DNA from: Bugula neritina
Taxonomy: Eukaryota > Bryozoa > Gymnolaemata > Cheilostomatida > Bugulidae
Assembly (NCBI GenBank): GCA_964035545.1
Contig: OZ037767.1
Coordinates: 11,823,081 to 11,887,080 of the forward strand
Direction: 5' to 3'
DNA: 64,000 bases
The first letter of the stretch is position 1; each line of letters starts with the position of its first letter. The notes beneath the pieces were generated by a model. The model was not told the origin of the DNA and ran no database searches. It saw nothing but the letters and a program-made list of their open reading frames with translations. This document shows, piece after piece, positions 12,293 to 26,099 of this stretch. Both the position numbers and the translations under genes were made by a program.

Positions 12293-13802
12293 AATCAGTC
12301 ATTTCATGAGCTGCTCCTGTATTAACTAACTATAAAATATTATGCTCCAAAACTTTGATATGTTGGCGCTAAAGACAACACAATATTTTTTAAATTTAAT
12401 AATTTATATAAAAGCAAATTTTTATAAACTGTTGGCTGTTGAAGTTTCACATTTGAAAATTTTAGACATTATTCATTTATTCATGATTTAGTTATGAACC
12501 CCTATATAGTCCAAACACATTGGAACATACTGAACTACTTCTTGCTGACACATCCTTTAGGAATGAGTCTGTCAAAGAGACAAGTTCAGCCATAGCCTTC
12601 ATTACTTCATTCCACTCATGTTTTTGGAAACACTTTTGTAAATTGCTGGTGCATCAAATTCCTTTTCTTTTTCAATTGCTGGCAATGTATGAATGTGTAC
12701 TTTGTAATTTTCCACTACATGAATCTTGTTTATCTTTTTCTGCAGCTTCAACACTAAATATGTTAATGCATGTCAAAGGTGGCCACATCAGGGGCAGCTT
12801 CTTTTGTGCTGTCAATATTACATGCTGGCTCTTTTTCTTCGATGACTGAACTCAGGCTAGGTATAAACAATTTTTTGTTGCATCTGTAACAGCATTGTTG
12901 ATTATTTCATTGACAAGAGCTTTTCTCTGTAATAATTCCTCACCATTGACTTGAGCATGGAAAGGTGTTTGTGCATTCATAGTGACTTTCAGCTGAATCT
13001 CATCATCATTCTGTGCTGCCTTCCACTCAGGAATTGCTGCTGTCGTTGAATCTGATTTGTTGTTGCTGATATTATGAGAAGCTTTTCCTTGTTTATTCAT
13101 TATAGGTGTTTCTTTGTTAGCCATAGAAGAAAATTGCAGTCTTTTACCTCTACCTCCTTGTCTACTGGCGTAGCATTTGTGGCTAAGGAGACACTAGGGT
13201 TTATACAGCTGTCATTTCTGTTTACTGGCTTAGGTTCTGTGACTGAAACACTCGTGGAGCTTGACTCTGTAGATACAAGTTTATCCAGACAGCTCTCTGC
13301 CTAAAAAATTCATCTAGATTAGCAAGTTTTGTTACCCTTATTTCTCTTTTTTTGCCATCTCTTTAGGAGTTGTCTTCCTGGTTGTTGGCGCCAGAATTGG
13401 TGGCACTTGAAAAATAGGGTTGCAGGTTGCTGCTGATAGACACTTGTCACTCTGAAAATTGGTATCGTCTGGTATTTTCGCATTATTCTGGCTTTGGTTT
13501 GTTGGGTTTACTGGTTTAGTGGCTAAAGTTAAACATATTACTTTACTTTATTCTCAAAATTTCTATTCAATATTTTTATTTAAAGCAAAACAACTATCAT
13601 AAAAATGCTTGTTTTGAATCCGAACATTAGGATTATTAAAAGGTATGTTTCCCTATGCTTGTTCATTGAAAATGCTTACTTTGAATGCCAGTGGTTTAAA
13701 GATTCAATGTTTGTATGTTTCCATTTTAAGTGAATGGGACACTGGTTTGGCTTTTACAATCCTGAGTAGATGTTGCATTGGTTTAAGTTTCCCCATTCTG
13801 AG
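12293..13802 (-). repeat. Tandem segmental duplication, copy B
   Basis: Second copy of the block at 10433-11917. It contains two short segments absent from copy A, one near 13203-13237 and one near 13272-13295, so copy A has deletions relative to it or B has insertions. Confidence 0.88.
12530..13430 (-). pseudogene. Unknown protein, copy B, decayed
   Basis: The open part at 13124-12852 (90 codons, MANKETPIMNKQGKASHN at its start) aligns with residues 88-179 of copy A. Upstream of it the frame is broken by stops where copy A is still open. Downstream, a shifted frame reads LSSVIEEKEPACNIDSTKEA and DVATFDMH, better preserved than in copy A. The two copies have therefore decayed at different places. 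Function unknown. Confidence 0.5.
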
Positions 13803-16300
13803 TATTTTAATTTTAATTAGATACTGTGTTCGTAATTGCGGTTATATATACGACAAATTAACATTTTATAAGCTGCTGAGCCACAGATGTTGAAAATTGG
13901 GAAAATGTTTGCTTATGTTGCAAGTTTTATGCAAGTCTTTTTCGCTTATGATGCAAGTTTTATAAGCTAATCTTAGAATATATTATTTTGTTGCTGGATG
14001 TTAAAATAAAACTGTACGCATGTCATTTGACACAAATGTTTACTGTTCCCAATGATAACTAGTACTAGCTTGGTTTAATTTTTTAGAAGAACAAAATTTT
14101 ATGTGAATCTCTACATAGTGCGTATGAATATGTTATTTATCTATATATGAAATGGTAATAAACAAAAATTAAAAACATATATGTTAGATTGTGTTATTAT
14201 ATATTTATTTGAAGTCATCTCCACACATTATAATCTTTTCATTGCTGTTTATACTCTCAATTCTAGCTGTCTCTTCTGCATTAGGCCCTTTTGCCTCTCA
14301 ATTTCCTAATCTTCTCTCCCAGGTCTCCCTTTTTAAAAACACCAAACAAGTATTTACATGCATTTGCTATATAACATGCAATCCTACCAATAATACAGAG
14401 TTAAAATTGGAGATTATGCAATGAAGGTAACAACTAACAACATAATGTTGGGTAGTAAAAGCAAAGGCATCAAAACAAAATATTGAGCCAACCAAGATCT
14501 TGGGGTTAATGGGGGGGGGGGGGGGGGACACAACATTCATAGGGGTACAAAAAGTTGGCCAAATTGTGAGAGAACTTATTGACTTAGAGTTGTGATTTTT
14601 GAAAAAAAAGGTATTGACATATTTATTCAGTCATTGTAGTTTCAACACTTGTGGAGCATACATGTTGAAGAGGCGAGTCAAAAACTGTTTTTATCTACTT
14701 TTCGTAATTTTTTAAGATGTCGTTAAAGCTTTATAACTTTTTACACACATGAGCTTTCTGCATTTCCGCTCAGCATGTTGCCTGCATGAAAATGCGCACA
14801 CAACAGCCCATTTTGAGGCTAGATGAATTCCTGCGTGTGGCCCTATGCTTAAAGTTACAATTTTTTCATAACATTGTGTAGAAAACTTTTATTTGCCATC
14901 AGTTTTAACAAATAATTTTGTTTAAAATTGTTTTTCTGCAATTTATCAGCATGTTTCTGTCAGCTCATTTTTGTGGGAAGATTCCAGACTGGTGTCCCTC
15001 TTCTGGCAGAGTAGGGGGTATATACCACTTAGTCATACATCTTGTAGGAGCGAACTAGTCTCTCCTCTTCCCACAATTTCCAGTGCAGTTGCTGTATCTT
15101 TAAGACCTGCTCTGCTACATTCACCCTTTCCTTAACATAGACATACAATACAGAAAAATTTCTGATCAGATTATATTTGATATAGGACTTTATAAATATG
15201 TTACACAATACATGAATGGTTGCCTTCCTGCATGTTTTCAATGTATTTCTTCAATTTTTCATACGAGAGGTAAAGAGATAAAGGATACATTTTATGCATG
15301 ATCTCTTATGTATTATGTAAAGCTCTACCTAGTACATATAGTGTGTATGAGTTTATGTTTATGCATAAGTAATATTAGGTTGATAAGTAAAAATGGGTTA
15401 TATGTTGGATAATGTTATATATTGATTTTGCATTACACCCCACATTAAATAATTAGTGTTCATAACTGCATGGGGAGACAATTACTTCAAAACTCTCTAT
15501 TGCTGTTGTGGTGGGTTTTTGCAATTTTGAGTATTGTAAACTCACCAAATGATATATATGTTGTGGCCTTCGGGTGAGCTTGGGGGTCAGCGTACAGTTA
15601 CGAGTTAATGGCTTGGCTGCAACGTAACTCTAGCTCCCGTCCGTCCGTAGGGGCAAAGTTGATACTTCGAGTTAGGGTAGTTGGCTGGTGGTGTTCCTCA
15701 GTCTATGATCCTGGGCTAGCACTCACTAACGTACCCTAACACATTCTAATTGGGTCGCATGCATTCTATGAAAATTTCCTCAATCAGTCTACAATCCCCA
15801 ATTCTCCCATTTACACTAGGTTTTGTAGCTACAAGACTCACCCAGCCACACCCAATATCTATACCAATCTCAGAGTTGTGCACCCCACACATACAAGAAC
15901 AAGAAGAGACAACTACAGAGACTTAAAAATCCCGATATAACATTGCTACACCGGATTGCAGCTGTTGGGCTCAAGGTACACACTGTTATTTAAAATGCGC
16001 ACAACTTGAATAAATTTTCAGTTTCATTTATTAAAAATAATGTGGATATTAACTACTATATTATCTTAAATAGAAACAGTATAGACGTAGAACACGAATA
16101 AATATAAAGTCAAAATTTTTTAAAAATAATATCAAAAAACTCGACAATTAAATAAAAAATTAACACATACATTTTATGTTTGAGTTTCCGTTATATAGAA
16201 ATAACTTGAATTAAATTAAGTAAGAATTAAACCAAGCAACTTCTGATGACAAAAAGTGCCCAGTAGTTTACAAATGTCTTAGAATAAGTTTGCTAATAAC
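13803..16300. other. Intergenic DNA with a short GC-richer block
   Basis: Mostly AT-rich with no gene. A 17-base G run sits at 14511-14527. From about 15560 to 15990 the sequence becomes clearly richer in G and C and pyrimidine-rich, with CCGTCCGTCCGTAGGGGC near 15640, and looks like a fragment of an interspersed repeat. Its family is not recognised. Confidence 0.45.
14511..14527. repeat. Homopolymer G17
   Basis: An uninterrupted run of 17 G in otherwise AT-rich DNA. Confidence 0.95.
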
Positions 16301-16853
16301 AATACACCATTCATTTATTAATGCTGAGCTAAGTAAGACAACACTAAAAGTAATTCGAACTAAAGTAAAAATTACATCACTATCAAACTGCAAACCAAAT
16401 GAATTAAAACCTTTACAAACAGACAAATCTAAAGTATAAATATGCAAAGAATATATTAAAAATATAGATGGAATCAAATAATAGATAGTGGAATGTGAAG
16501 ATGAAATAAATCTTTTAATCAGAATAAACAAACAAACAATATCATCTGTGTTTTGAGCAAACAAAATATTATGATACTTTAAACAATATAAATATAATAT
16601 ATCTGATTATGTTAAACAGGCTTAAGTAGTGGACCTAACTACAATAATATTTCAATAAACTATGTGACTTTAATAAAGACTATCCAATGCAAATGTGTAT
16701 ACTAAAATGTATCTTCATACTATTATGTTATAGTCAAAACATTGATAACTACAAATATTACATAGAATTTATATTAGGCTACATTTGTTGAGGTTAATAA
16801 ACCTGTTCGACCTCCTTACAATAGTATGAGTAAACCATAGACTGAGTCCAGTA

Positions 16854-19800
16854 TTACATCCAGGGTCCCCAAACACCTCCCCTCAGACTGGGGTCGCAGT
16901 TCTTATCAATAGGAGGGTAGTTTACTGGTACAGCAGTTGCATTCCATTTAGCAAGTCTCTGCAGCATCATGTCTACTAACTCAGGATGTGATTGGCTGAG
17001 ATCATTTCTCTCCTCCGGATCTTTTGCTATGTTGAACAGGTAGACATTCTGGTCTGATGATGAGACGTAGTACTGGTTGGGTTTCAGATCTGAATAAACA
17101 GTTTAATCAAAATAAATGCTTGAGAACACTGTAATAGTGATATGAGCTTAAATTACTTACGAGCACATGACGGCTTTAGCCAATAATATAAATACATGTT
17201 TTACATAATACTATGTTATGTTACATTGCTTTTTCAGACTTTATGCTGGCTCATAAAGTGAGTGGTTTGGCTGATGAAAAGGAGGATATATTAATGAATA
17301 TATTTTAAAGAAATGTGCCTAGTTGTGAAGTGTAAAACAAATAAAGATGCCTATTGATTATAAATATAACAGAACTCACAAAGAAATGAACACAGACGAC
17401 ATGATTATTAGTACAGCTGAGTTTGATATATCACTCTACTTTCAATATCCAATTCATCCAAAGATTTAATTTTGAATTATAGTTATGAAACCTCTATTAA
17501 ACACGCACTAAATGTTTGACTTGACCCCTTGAGTCACCTTTGCAAAATAAAATGTATTTGAAAGTGACAATGGTTTAAACATAAATCATACTTAAATTTA
17601 ATTCTATACAAGAAAAAATAGTATCAAAATTACAGCACTAAAATAGTCGAAGATGAGCAGATTTCTAGACATTAAAAAGGAGATTTGAATAAAAATAATC
17701 ATAAAATGGGTCATGTTGATTTCACTCACAGTAATATTACTGGAATATAAACTCCTTAGTTATACTTCAGTGAGCTGTACTTACAAAAAGGAGAGGTTGG
17801 CTCAGGCACCCACTTGTCATACCCAGGATCACCTGTCAGTACTTTATAGTCTCCAAACCTAAGAGCCGCCTGCACCGACGTGTCAAACACTGTAGACACA
17901 GACTTGCCCCTTCTTCGCGACTTGGGATCAATATTGTAGATTATTTCCTGCAAATTTGTAATATGATAAAAAGCAAGTAATAAACATACAGACAAGTAAA
18001 TAAAAAAGTTGACCAGCTTCAATGCTACATGCCTGTTAACAATGTTTTTTCTGTTTCCACTGTAGACTAAATAGCAAAAGACAAAAAAATTAACAAAAAT
18101 AAAGAACGAGGAATAAACAAAACACCAAATCGAAGTTCTTCACAGTTATAAGCATTTGGCAAAGCCTGTGTAGCACTTTGAGTACTGATTATGTGATGAA
18201 CTCAAACTAGTAACTTCACAAATATGTTAGAAACAAATATATGAATATTCTAATGACATATTTTTCATAAAACAGCAGTTAGATGTTCAAATTGCTTATA
18301 TAGCTTACTAACAAGAAAATGTTAAATTATACAAAATATAGTTTTAGTTTACAAAATGAATGACAAAAAATAGACAATTTTTACGCCTCTGTCGGATGTC
18401 TATTCAACAATAAAATAGTAAACTTTTCACAAATCAAGTCAGAAAAGCAAAAGAAACAAACTCTAGTGCACCTTTCTGATTAGCAATTTTTGCAGTAATC
18501 TATTTTTCGAACTGTATGAAATGGGTGAACAACTCTTACAATGTCCAGAGACTTGTTACATACACAAGGGTGTGCAGATGGTGGGTAGTAAAAAAGAAAG
18601 ATATCAAGTGACAGATATTATCAGAATGCTTCTACACCAACCAAAGAAATACAATACAGAGAAATCAAAATAACGGAAAAGAATCATCACTGAAGGAGAC
18701 GCTGATATCTAAGACAGTTTTGGAAACACTGAGGGGGCCACACAGAAAAATGAAATTAGGCTTTAAAAATTGTAAAGTTAGTCACATTCATTATTAAAAA
18801 AATAATAAAAACTGACAGAAAAAGCAATACCACAACTACTATGAACATTAAACATTTGCAATTAACAGATGAGTTCTACTAAATTATGTCTTGAAGGCAA
18901 TGCAGATCTGCAGAATACACGATGGGGACAGTCAAGTCACAAAAAAACAAGCAACAAATTAAAGAGATCATGGTATGTGCTCCAGAATTCAGCACTGGTA
19001 TCGGAAAAACAAAAACTTGCAGTGAAACTGAAACTGTCCATGCTTGTATACAATTGAGATACTCTAAAGTATAAATGGCTACATTAGGTTCATGAGTTAA
19101 AACCTCATAACAAAACTCTGTAGACACAAATATGAAGCAAGTTGTCTGAGAAAATAGTGCACAATTGAAGTGATCGAGAGACTGAGTATAAATAGCTGAA
19201 ATTTGATTGAGTGAGGAATTAAAACTATTACAAAGAAACAGAGGAGGCCGTATCTAATATTTAGACAAATTTTTAAAATGATGGTCCTAACTAACTGAAG
19301 CCTTACATCTCTGGGGCTCGTTGCATTGTTCACTATGGAACTCCACACATCATATCCATCTGGTTTAGTCCCATTCAATGAGCCACCAACCAGATTGATT
19401 AAAGTAGGGAACCAATCAGATACATGCATTAGTTGGTGGTTTATAACTCCAGGTGTCTTTATTACTGGACCAGAGACAAAACCCACTCCTTTAATACCTG
19501 AAAAAAAAACACGCTAGAGTACAACAAACTGTTGCATCTTTTAAAAAATTCAACATAAAAATGTATGCATAAGACTGAAAAAAAATAAAATATTGCTCTT
19601 GTCCAGAAAATAGCCATGTATACTAACACAGCAATAATATAAGGTAGCATTAGATAGACAACAAGTTAAAGTAGCTAGGAGAAAACTGCAGATACGGAGT
19701 AAAGCATATCTAGCTATTTTAATTAAAAGAAAGTTCTAGATACACCATGTAGCAATTTGAAGGCAATGTTTCAGCACAGAATATACATAGATCAATGTGC

Positions 19801-22800
19801 TACCTCCTTCAAAATAAGAAGCTTTATTTCCACGATAAGGTGCATTATTTCCTCCTGCAAACACCTGACCCCCATTGTCATTGGTGAATATTATCAGAGT
19901 GTTATCCCACAGCCCAGAGTTTTTCAACGTCTCAGTGATGTTCCCAACACCCTCATCCATTGCTGTAACACAAACCCCAAGTCACATATATGGCTGTAAA
20001 ATATAGCAACAGTATCAGCGGCCTTTTGCTAGTAAATAAGCAATTAGAAGTGGATGCATTATTAAGGGTTTTAGGTAAAAATGGCACAGATAAAAATGGC
20101 ACAGGTAATAATGACACCGGTAATTAGGGCACAAGTGGAAAAGTAGGAAAAATGGCATACTGATGTTAAATTTTCCTAAACCCCAAAAACCTCAGTTCTC
20201 TTAAACCCTCATCGTAAACAATCAACCCCAAACCTTAATATTGAAAGTGTGCCATTTTTACCTACTTTGCCATTTGTGCCATTATTACCACTGCCATTTT
20301 TACCAGACACCGTTATTAAGCTAATGATTAAAGTAAACAGATTTCATCAACAGACTAAATGAGGTCAGACATTGAATGTTAGGTTGCTATGCAACAGGTG
20401 AGAATGTACTGCCTAAAGTGATGTCTAAGTTATTTGAAGCAAGCAATTTTAATGAAACTACCAGAAGCAATGAAACAGCAAGTTGAACTCAAATATTGAA
20501 AAAAAATTAGATTTTTACTATAGAATTTATTCCAACTTTATGTAAATAAAAACTGTTTATGCATAATGCTGTTAATAAAAATTATATATTTTGAAAGTAA
20601 AGCTGCAAAAAGCGTTATAAAATATTAGAGCTCAACTTTTAGATAAAATTTGAATTATCATTGCTAATATTCATCTTAAGCCATTGTAGCTGGTATAAAA
20701 ATGTTTTCTGCACTCTTATCAATACAGCTGAGCTTCACAAATTTGCCAGTAAAAAGTTCTCTTATCAACACCATTGTGTCTGGCAATACTGGAGTAACAA
20801 CAACTACCTATCTGGTGATCACATGATGCTAAAGCTGATAGCAGAAAATTGATGACCAAAACAACCCAAAAGTATATATACTGACAGTCTAGATTCAGCT
20901 AACCCTTACCCTCACCTTGTTTACGCAAGTTGTCAAAGTTAAAGGCAATTACCTATTTTCTGGCAGGTTACTGTGTAAAGCTAGATCACAATTGTGCTTA
21001 AATACCCTTTCCTACAAATCTAAAATATGCTTAAAACACATCATATTCCAAAAATAATAGTTTCAAATTGTTATGAAAAAATGAAACAGCCTATAATCCA
21101 AATACCTCACCGATCCTCAATTAATAATAAACTTCAAGGGTCTAGCAAATCTTGGGACTTAATAATTAGTCATCCTACTCAAAGTTCTGTAACTACTAAT
21201 ACTGTAAGCACTGTGTAGTATGAGTCCAGTTGAAAGATAAATTACCAGAATGAAGAGTAAACACAACTGTGAAAAAGTGGCGATGATGCAAGTGACACAA
21301 TGGTAATGTTACCTGCAACCATTGCAGCAAACGTCCTTCTGTTCCTATCTCTAATAAACTGGAACTTTTCTTCATAGATACTGGGAACCTAAGAAATGAT
21401 GAATTGAACAAGCATTGCAGTATTGAATACTAAAGTATTGGAAGAGTATTGAATATTAAATTAATATTGGGTATTGAAATATTTATTGAGGCAGCCCCTT
21501 ATACAATGAACACACTTAGTAAAAAGAAAAATCCAATTACTTATACCTGAAGCGGAGTGTGGACACTTTGATACGGGAGGTAGAGAAACAGTGGACTACC
21601 TTTCTGGTGAGATTCTATGATAGACTGAGCTCTCTTAGTAAACTCAAAGGCGGAGTACCTCCCATATGATTGGTTGTGGGGTTTGAGATTGTCATGGAAA
21701 TCCAGGCCATGGAAGCCAGATTCAGCCCTGAATAATGATAAAACATAGCATGTAAGAAAGAGTTACAAGATAATTCATTACAAAAGAAATTAAACTTCAG
21801 AGTAAAAATATAAGTTCTTTGGTCATAAAACCAATCATCTTCAGAGTAAAATCCAAAGCACTACAAGTTCTACTAAAGCCATTGGTACTATACTAATACT
21901 AGCCGGGATACTAATACTACAGGTGCTATTAGAGTCACTAGCACACTAGTCGGAGTACTAAAGACCTGTACTATTTGGGCCATTCGTATGAATAGTTCAC
22001 CAGGAAGATGGTAGTTTCATTTTCCATATGACAAATAAAAATTTCAATACATTTGTTGCAATGAACATATAAAAAGGTTATTCCATGAAACCTTATGTGT
22101 GTGTAGTAGTCCTCAGACCCCAACAAGTAGCCAAAGAAGGAATCAAACCCTCTTTTAGTTGGTGTGTATTCTTCCTTGTAAAAACCAAGATGCCATTTCC
22201 CTACAAATGAGCTTACAATTAACAACTGTTTATCCATTAGTTCAAAAATGCTTGTAAACTTTAGTTTGGCAAACTGTATCCCAGCTTGCCCATTGACACC
22301 AGCAACACATTTTAGAAACACCTTGCGAATATATTAAGTTTATTCACTGATCTCAAATTTGTTTACATAAAACATGCTACAGGCTGTAATGGAGATATGC
22401 TAATATTTAAAAAAATAGAACTGATTGAAAACGTGGCACCTGTTATTTTTCTGTAAATCATTATTATAGCAATAGGGAGAGCAGCCAGGGTGTAAGGGGA
22501 TGTTAGCTGCCCTGGTGAACACAAGGTAAGTGGTCCGAGACTAAACACTTGCAGTAATGTTAGGAAATGCATCCAGTAAAAATTACTCCTGACCACATTA
22601 GAAAAAGTCCTTACCCGACTTTGAAAAACCTTTTCTATCAGGGGTTCTCACAGGAATAGCAACTATAAGCCTACAAAAACTTCTCTTAAAGGATTGCTCA
22701 ATCTTAGTTTATTACAATCACATTATAATTATGAACTATAATCTAATGTGTATGCAAACAATTGTGGCTTTGCAAAGGGATATGTGCCTAGAAAACAGCT

Positions 22801-24496
22801 TTTCAAAATTCCAATTTTGAGGGAGGTAAAATTTTCAGCCATGAAAAGGAATAGCCTAATACGTGACGTGTGAACGCCAGTAACTATGCTGCACGTGCTA
22901 ACTATAACGCTAGTATTCAAGGTTGCTGGGCACAACATCAACCAATAACGCTCAAGCAGTTACAGCGCGCTATATAGGTCAGCTTTGGTGTGCCCGTAAT
23001 ATTGCACAATCTGACCTAGTTTAGATTGATCGCAGGCATTCATCCTAAAGAATGCATGTTTTTGCAAGGCTTTTTTCTAATGTTTACAAGCAAAATATAG
23101 CCTAATGTTATCACATACATGTTATTTAAAATGTCAAAAAACTATAGATTGAGATAATTCACATTTGCACCTCTATAAATATACAAATTACAAGCTAAAA
23201 GATTACATCTCACAGTCATATTTCTATAGTTATTCATTTGTATAGTCACGTGACCAGCAGGAATGCTGGCGCTGTTACGTCACACTTCCCAGCTCATTTC
23301 AAAATCGGCGTTTTGGCTGTTACCAATCTACACCCTCAACTTCAACTAACTTTTTCTACCTTTGGTCAAATGCTTTTTGTCAATGCATGCTTAGAAAAAC
23401 ACAATATTATGTGTGTTTGACCTAAATGGCCATTTATTAGACAAGATAGAGCAATCCTTTAATAATCTAGCAATAGCCTATCTTACATACCAACTATATG
23501 TGTCTTGTATCCCACCTCTTTCAGTTTATCAGCCATCGTTCTATCTTCTAAAGGAAGTGCAGTGGGTACACATGGCATGATGACACCATGTTGTAAGCCA
23601 GTGTGAATCTGATACCGACCTGGAAACAGCATGAGAAATGATCAATCTTGCTCCTTCAGTGTCTAGCAACAAATATATATTACTTTATACCCAACAGCTT
23701 TTCAAAATTTCAATGATTTCCATAACTAGTGCAATCTTTTTTTAATCTACCTGAAAGCAATTGACTTCTGGTGGGGCTGCAAATTGGCTGAACATAATAA
23801 TTCTCCAGTTTGATTCCGTCTTTTGCCAGTTTGTCTAAATTGGGAGTTTTCAACTCACTGCCATGATATCCAATATCATTATACCCATAGTCATCTGCCA
23901 CTATAAACTGTGAACAGTATACAGTCACATGGTAACAAGTGAACTGATCTTAAAATAGCTTTTATATTTGTAGAGGTTTGTATATTTTGGATCTATAAAC
24001 AAGTAACTTGGCTAGAGATATCATTGACATTGTTAAGGTTTTTCATTTCGATGTCAAAAACTTAACTCACTAGCAAGTCCTATGAGTGCAACACAACTTC
24101 AAGCAAAGATTTGATTATACGGAGATAGCTTTTAGTAGACTTAAAGTACGTAGATTATGAAAGAGTAAAGGTGGTTGCTAAGGTAACACCATAAACATGT
24201 TGTTGGCCCTTTCAAATAACTGCTTGGCAAACCTTTAAAGTTTACAGTATTATACTACAATACTTATACAACTATAAAAGATTAAAGTACTACTTTCATT
24301 TCTTAGTAGCAGCTTAGCCTATCTAAGTAATTTTCTATATAAGTAGCATAAACGACACCTATGCATAAAATAAAGTATATTATCTACACAGATGACTGCA
24401 CCATGATTTAATACATACAACAATGTTGGGTGAATCCTGGGAAATAGAACTGACACTCCCACAGAATAGCAGAAGGAGAAACAATCTAACCGCCAT
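16854..24496 (-). CDS. ARSB: Arylsulfatase B-type sulfatase, 10 exons
   Basis: Lysosomal-type sulfatase that hydrolyses sulfate esters, in ARSB the 4-sulfate of N-acetylgalactosamine in dermatan and chondroitin sulfate. Exons (minus strand, in order): 24496-24419, 23907-23751, 23619-23491, 22200-22092, 21727-21547, 21388-21313, 19962-19804, 19497-19307, 17947-17785, 17089-16854. All have GT-AG borders and matching phases; the total is 1479 nt, 492 aa. Residues 1-17 ([17 protein letters not shown]) are a signal peptide. [12 protein letters not shown] (28-39) supplies two metal-binding Asp. CSPTR (69-73) is the signature in which Cys69 becomes formylglycine. GKWHLG is at 122-127 and TNDNGG at 270-275, with Asp272 and Asn273 as metal ligands. 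HVSDWFPTL and NIDP follow. All active-site residues expected of the family are present. ARSI/ARSJ-like relatives are an alternative assignment. Confidence 0.92.
20061..20320. repeat. Imperfect inverted repeat inside a sulfatase intron
   Basis: The left arm (about 20070-20165) is built of the phrases GGTAAAAATGGCAC and GGTAATAATG. The right arm (about 20245-20315) is their reverse complement (GTGCCATTTTTACC, CATTATTACC). A pyrimidine- and C-rich spacer separates them. No target duplication was found. It looks like a small fold-back element or a diverged local repeat. Confidence 0.7.
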
Positions 24497-25680
24497 CTTG
24501 GTTTGTCTGTAATTTCCAAGTTTATTTTCACCACCTACATATTTCATAGTCACACAGCATTATAACTATGATATAAATGTTGAAAATCTCTATAAGCGAC
24601 TTGCCAACTGCACATAATAAACAGAGATGTCACAAATTCTACTTTATAAATTGCTATGAATATGATATATATCATACTCTTTGTTATTAGCTTACACCTA
24701 TAACATTTATTAGTGTGGCCTGCAAGTTAATGGCAACCTACTATTGTACAATACTTGTTTACATAGTCAGTCTTTGTTTTACAATATAAATGCTCGTTCT
24801 ATATGATTCGTGCACAGTGTGGAATGTAATAAAATTTTCTAGGTTATGTATCAATCTAATCTAAAAGCAGATTCTTTATTTGTAAAGAGGAGTTTAATAA
24901 TAAATTTCTTATGCACCACACAGCTCAACAAAGACCATTATATCATGACAGGACATCTCATCTTTAATTCTGGCAGAGAAAGACAGCTTCATATTTTCAG
25001 ACATCAGATATTTCTAAGTGAACCGTCACATTGCACACCAACTTTGTGACAATAGACTTGTCTAATCTTGCATTTTTAACCTGAGGCCATCTACTATATT
25101 GCCTAAGGTCACCCGATATATAATCTAAGGTCATTTGCTATATTATACATACTTAAACCATAGGCAAGTAGGTTTATTATTCAGCAGCAATATATTTTAC
25201 TCAAGACATTTCCAAGACTAACACAATGGCCTAAAGATTTTATAACTCACAACAAACATATTATTCGACAACATGTACTGACAAACACTATCAATAGATG
25301 TGCCATTAATCTTGCCACAATTCATATCAAAAAAATTGTTCAACTGCTTATATGATACTGATATGAATTAATTTTGATGGGGTGGGGAGTTGAGTAGATT
25401 TCACCTTTCTGAATAATACAAAGAAGTTCAAACCACTAAAAAGCTTTTCATTCAAGTTAATTTAAGTAAAAACATTTAATAGTATCCTTAATTTAATAGC
25501 ATAATATATATAGCCTATATTATGATTGTCATCGTCATTATGCTATATTAACTAATTAAATTTAATAAGATTATATTTACTCTTTACTCATAAGTGATAC
25601 TAATTAACTGTTAGCCAATTATGTTACATTGTGATTGAGTTTTACTGGCTATCAAGTGATCACTATCAGACTATCAATAT
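24497..25680. other. Intergenic DNA upstream of the sulfatase
   Basis: AT-rich, with no gene or clear promoter motif seen. It forms part of the region between the divergent sulfatase and YME1L-type genes. Confidence 0.5.
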
Positions 25681-26021
25681 TGTAGTAGTTTTGTGGGTAG
25701 AATGCAGTTTAAGTGAGGAGCATAACTCCAGTATAGTAAGAAAAAGATGTGGTAGTGATCTCGAGTACATAAATCTTTATTGTAGAGTAAATAGCTGATA
25801 GAGGTAGTCTTGATCCGGCAAGCTCCAGTAGTAGACTGATTCTACACTGCGAGCTCGCCTTCTTTTATACAAGAAAAAGTTCTTCGTTTTCATCCTGTCC
25901 GATTGTCAGAGTCTGACAATCGGCACCTTCCGACAATCGGACTCCGACATTGGTACTTTGGTCCGATGTCGGAGCCCGACAATCGGCACTAGTGCCGACA
26001 ATCGGACAGGATCGAATAACA
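25681..26021 (-). mobile_element. Probable solo LTR (minus orientation)
   Basis: Read on the minus strand it starts TGTTATTCGAT, has a TATA box (TATAAAAG, 25869-25862), then about 80 bp later an AATAAA (25781-25776), and can be closed at a terminal ACTACTACA. This U3-R-U5-like order suggests a solitary LTR. The U3 part holds several palindromic CCGACAATCGG units. The exact ends are uncertain because no target duplication was recognised. Confidence 0.5.
25905..26009. repeat. Cluster of palindromic CCGACAATCGG units
   Basis: Within about 105 bp the motif CCGACAATCGG, its near variants (CTGACAATCGG, CCGATGTCGG, CCGACATTGG) and their complements occur about seven times. The outer copies (GTCCGATTGTC and GACAATCGGAC) form a larger inverted repeat. 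Confidence 0.85.
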
Positions 26022-26099
26022 TAATCGCATTACATTATTGTTAAAAATAAAAATAAAATTGATGCATGGAAAGCCAACTCTAATATAATATATTATTAT

